From an uncultured Oscillospiraceae bacterium (GTDB lineage: Bacteria; Bacillota; Clostridia; Oscillospirales; Oscillospiraceae), in assembly GCA_934593275.1 (NCBI GenBank), contig CAKTQE010000032.1, forward strand, positions 1 to 24,919: a stretch of 24,919 bases of DNA. Direction: 5' to 3'. The position numbers were made by a program, and so were the translations under genes. The notes beneath the pieces are model-generated. The model had not been told where the DNA came from. It saw only the letters and a list, made by a program, of their open reading frames with translations, and did no database searches. Each line of letters begins with the position of its first letter. The first letter of the stretch is position 1. Below are positions 22,939 through 24,919 of the stretch, piece by piece.

Positions 22939-24726
22939 TTAGTGCACCCGGGTTTCGATTTCTTTCAGAACTTTCTCAATGAACGCCTGAAGCTGCATAG
23001 TCTCCGTCTCGTCGGTATCCCGGTTCCGAACGGAAATGGTACCCTCCTCGGCCTCCTTGGCACCCAGAATCAGCATATAGGGCGCGCGGTCAATCTGGCG
23101 GGCCTCCCGGATTTTATAGCCGATCTTCTCGCTGCGCTCGTCCAGCTGGGTGCGGATGTTGGCATCTTCCAGAGCCTGGTTGACCTGACGGGCATAGTCC
23201 ATGGTCTTTTCGGAAACCGGCAGGACCTTGACCTGCAGGGGGGCCAGCCACACGGGGAACTTGCCCTTGGTCTCCTCGATCATATAGGCCATGAAGCGGT
23301 CCAGAGAACCCAGGATGGCCCGGTGCAGCACCACAGGGGTCTGCTCGACACCGTTGGAATCCACATACTTGAGGTCAAACTTGGCAGGCAGACAGAAGTC
23401 CAGCTGGCAGGTAGACAGGGTGTACTCCGCACCTACGGCGGGCTTTACGTTGACGTCCAGCTTGGGGCCGTAGAAGGCGGCCTCACCGATTTCCTCGGTG
23501 AAGTGGATGCCCAGCTCCGTCAGCACCTCCCGCAGAGCAGACTCGGCCTTCTCCCACATGGCATCATCCGGATGGTACTTGACCTTGTCGGCAGGATCCC
23601 GCAGGGACAGGACACAGCGATAATCGGTAATGCCAAAATCCTGGTAGACATCGGAAATCAGCTTGACCACCCGGGCCACCTCGTCCTTGATCTGGTCAGG
23701 GGTCACAAACAGGTGGGCATCGTTCTGGCAGAAATGACGGCCACGTTCAATGCCTTTCAGGGTGCCGGAGGACTCATAACGGAAATCGTGGGCGATCTCA
23801 CCGATCCGGATGGGCAGTTCCCGGTAGGAATGGGGCCGGTTGGCGTAGATCATCATGTGATGGGGGCAGTTCATGGGACGCAGGACAAAGCTCTCGCCAT
23901 CCACTTCCATGGCGGGGAACATATTGTCTTTATAGTGCGCCCAGTGACCGGAGGTCTGGTACAGGGCCACGGTACCCACGCAGGGGGTCATGACGTGCTG
24001 ATAGCCCAGCTTCCGTTCCTTTTCCTTGATATAGTTTTCCAGCTCCTGCCAAACCGTATAGCCTCTGGGCAGGAACATGGGAAGACCCCGGCCCACCAGC
24101 TCATCGGTCATAAACAGGCCCATTTCCTTACCGATCTTCCGGTGGTCTCTGGCCTTGGCCTCCTCCTGCTGCTTGAGGTACTCGTCCAGCTCCTCCTGGG
24201 AGGCGAAAGCAACGCCGTTGATACGGGTCAGCATCTTGTTGCTGGCATCGTTTTTCCAGTAAGCACCGGACTGCTGGGTGATTTTAAACGCTTTCAGGCC
24301 CTTGGTGTAGGTCATGTGGGGTCCGACACACATATCGATATAGTCGCCCTGCTGGTAGAAGCTGATAATGGCATCCTCAGGCAAATCCCCGATATGCTCC
24401 TCTTTATACTTGGCGTGACGCTCCTGCATGAGCTTGATGGCGTCGGCTCTCGGCAGGATAAAGGGCTTGATGGGCAGATTGGCCTTGACGATCTTCTTCA
24501 TCTCTTTTTCAATGGCCAGCAAATCCTCATCGGTAAGCTTCTTGTCACCAAAGTCTACATCGTAGTAAAAGCCCTTTTCCGTGGCAGGGCCGTAGGCAAA
24601 GTCCGCATCGGGGTAAAGATGCTGGATGGCCTGGGCCATGATGTGGGCCGCGGTGTGCCGCAGAACGTGCTGCACTTCCTCGGCAGGGCATTCGGCAACG
24701 GTTCCGTCATTGTAAATGATTTTCAT
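22939..24726 (-). CDS. thrS: Threonyl-tRNA synthetase without the TGS domain
   Basis: This 595-residue enzyme charges tRNA-Thr. The editing domain has HTAAH (24-28) and C133/H137 in DMCVGPHM, which remove mischarged serine. The class II core shows the zinc ligands C287 (MNCPHH), H338 (NDAHLF) and H468 (VVLHRAILGS), motif 2 around RYESSGTLKGIERGRHF (316-332) and the C-terminal anticodon-binding domain (about 495-590). The roughly 60-residue N-terminal TGS domain of the E. coli enzyme is absent: only MKIIYNDGTVAECP precedes the editing domain. The ATG at 24726 has AAAGGAG nearby, and the frame further upstream is the T-box terminator. Transcription is governed by that T-box. Confidence 0.96.
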   Translation of the reverse strand: MKIIYNDGTVAECPAEEVQHVLRHTAAHIMAQAIQHLYPDADFAYGPATEKGFYYDVDFGDKKLTDEDLLAIEKEMKKIVKANLPIKPFILPRADAIKLMQERHAKYKEEHIGDLPEDAIISFYQQGDYIDMCVGPHMTYTKGLKAFKITQQSGAYWKNDASNKMLTRINGVAFASQEELDEYLKQQEEAKARDHRKIGKEMGLFMTDELVGRGLPMFLPRGYTVWQELENYIKEKERKLGYQHVMTPCVGTVALYQTSGHWAHYKDNMFPAMEVDGESFVLRPMNCPHHMMIYANRPHSYRELPIRIGEIAHDFRYESSGTLKGIERGRHFCQNDAHLFVTPDQIKDEVARVVKLISDVYQDFGITDYRCVLSLRDPADKVKYHPDDAMWEKAESALREVLTELGIHFTEEIGEAAFYGPKLDVNVKPAVGAEYTLSTCQLDFCLPAKFDLKYVDSNGVEQTPVVLHRAILGSLDRFMAYMIEETKGKFPVWLAPLQVKVLPVSEKTMDYARQVNQALEDANIRTQLDERSEKIGYKIREARQIDRAPYMLILGAKEAEEGTISVRNRDTDETETMQLQAFIEKVLKEIETRVH

Positions 24727-24755
24727 AGCGATTCTCCTTTTTGAGTGTAGGGACG

Positions 24756-24786
24756 CAAAAAAGCACCCCTGGATTCCCAAGGGTGC
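24756..24786 (-). terminator. T-box leader terminator of thrS
   Basis: A 10-bp stem (GCACCCTTGG/CCAGGGGTGC, 24777-24786 and 24763-24772, one T-G pair) is followed by six T's on the minus strand. It lies between the T-box sequence and the thrS ribosome binding site, so it is the terminator that uncharged tRNA-Thr should disrupt. Confidence 0.9.
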
Positions 24787-24919
24787 CTTGAAAGCACGGT
24801 TCCACCTTGATTTTTCACTCATCACCCACTGTCGCAGGGTTCCCCTCGGCCCGCTTGCGCCAACGGCTTTCTCACGGGCAGCTCCGGAGTGGTATCACCC
24901 AAGGCACCGGGACACGCTT
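24787..24919 (-). promoter_or_regulatory. T-box leader of thrS (partial, runs off the right edge)
   Basis: The minus strand contains the T-box antiterminator sequence AAGGTGGAACCGTGC (24794-24808), eight bases before the terminator stem. Upstream lie GC-rich helices and GGTGATACCAC; its ACC (24891-24893), a threonine codon, is a candidate specifier. Only part of stem I is inside the window and the promoter is beyond it. Uncharged tRNA-Thr should pair with the leader and allow thrS transcription. The T-box is certain; the specifier is tentative. Confidence 0.9.

Noticed and set aside
22867..24744. 625-codon open frame on the plus strand opposite thrS
   Set aside because: It is the antisense shadow of thrS, whose motifs are complete. 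It has no recognisable domain and runs through the thrS terminator.

Overview
The window looks like chromosomal core sequence from a spore-forming clostridial Firmicute, most likely a gut Oscillospiraceae/Ruminococcaceae relative with fairly high GC. The pointers are strong AGGAGG-type ribosome binding sites, canonical sigma-A promoters (TTGnnn, 16-18 bp, TAtaaT, often with TGn), SAM-I and T-box leaders, dipicolinate synthase genes (dpaA, dpaB), a SpoVB-like flippase, a DUF4364 protein and a dockerin/cohesin surface protein. I saw no rRNA, tRNA, CRISPR array, insertion sequence or prophage. The taxon is an inference from gene content.

Layout, left to right. 1-228: two tandem, almost identical sigma-A promoters firing leftwards out of the window. 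229-1443 (minus): DUF4364 gene, then long-form hibernation factor hpf with its own promoter. 1541-2850 (plus): dpaA-dpaB, overlapping by 4 bases. 2896-6113 (minus): nadE and metK; metK has a complete SAM-I riboswitch, terminator and promoter. 6441-10696 (plus): an apparently inactive rhomboid with a Cys/His tail, a two-OB-fold SSB-like protein, endonuclease III (nth), a SpoVB-like flippase whose ribosome binding site lies inside the nth terminator, and a small conserved protein.

10708-12165 (plus): a promoter, a leader that folds like a yybP-ykoY (Mn2+) riboswitch overlapping a terminator, oadB (sodium-pump decarboxylase beta subunit), and a 40-residue single-helix gamma-like protein. 12300-14667 (plus): xpaC-telA. 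14720-18256 (minus): ftsH, then a secreted leucine-rich-repeat/cohesin/dockerin protein 21 bp downstream. 18470-21373 (plus): an rlmB-type rRNA methyltransferase, then a 692-residue membrane protein laid out like a heavy-metal P-type ATPase but without its catalytic motifs. 21430-24919 (minus): a MATE transporter and thrS, the latter under a T-box leader cut by the window edge.

Most genes are housekeeping. The points most worth following are the Mn2+-type riboswitch in front of a Na+-pump subunit, the mini gamma subunit, the pseudo P-type ATPase beside rlmB, the inactive rhomboid, and the cohesin-plus-dockerin protein beside ftsH. Assignments rest on motifs and remembered family features; no database search was run.
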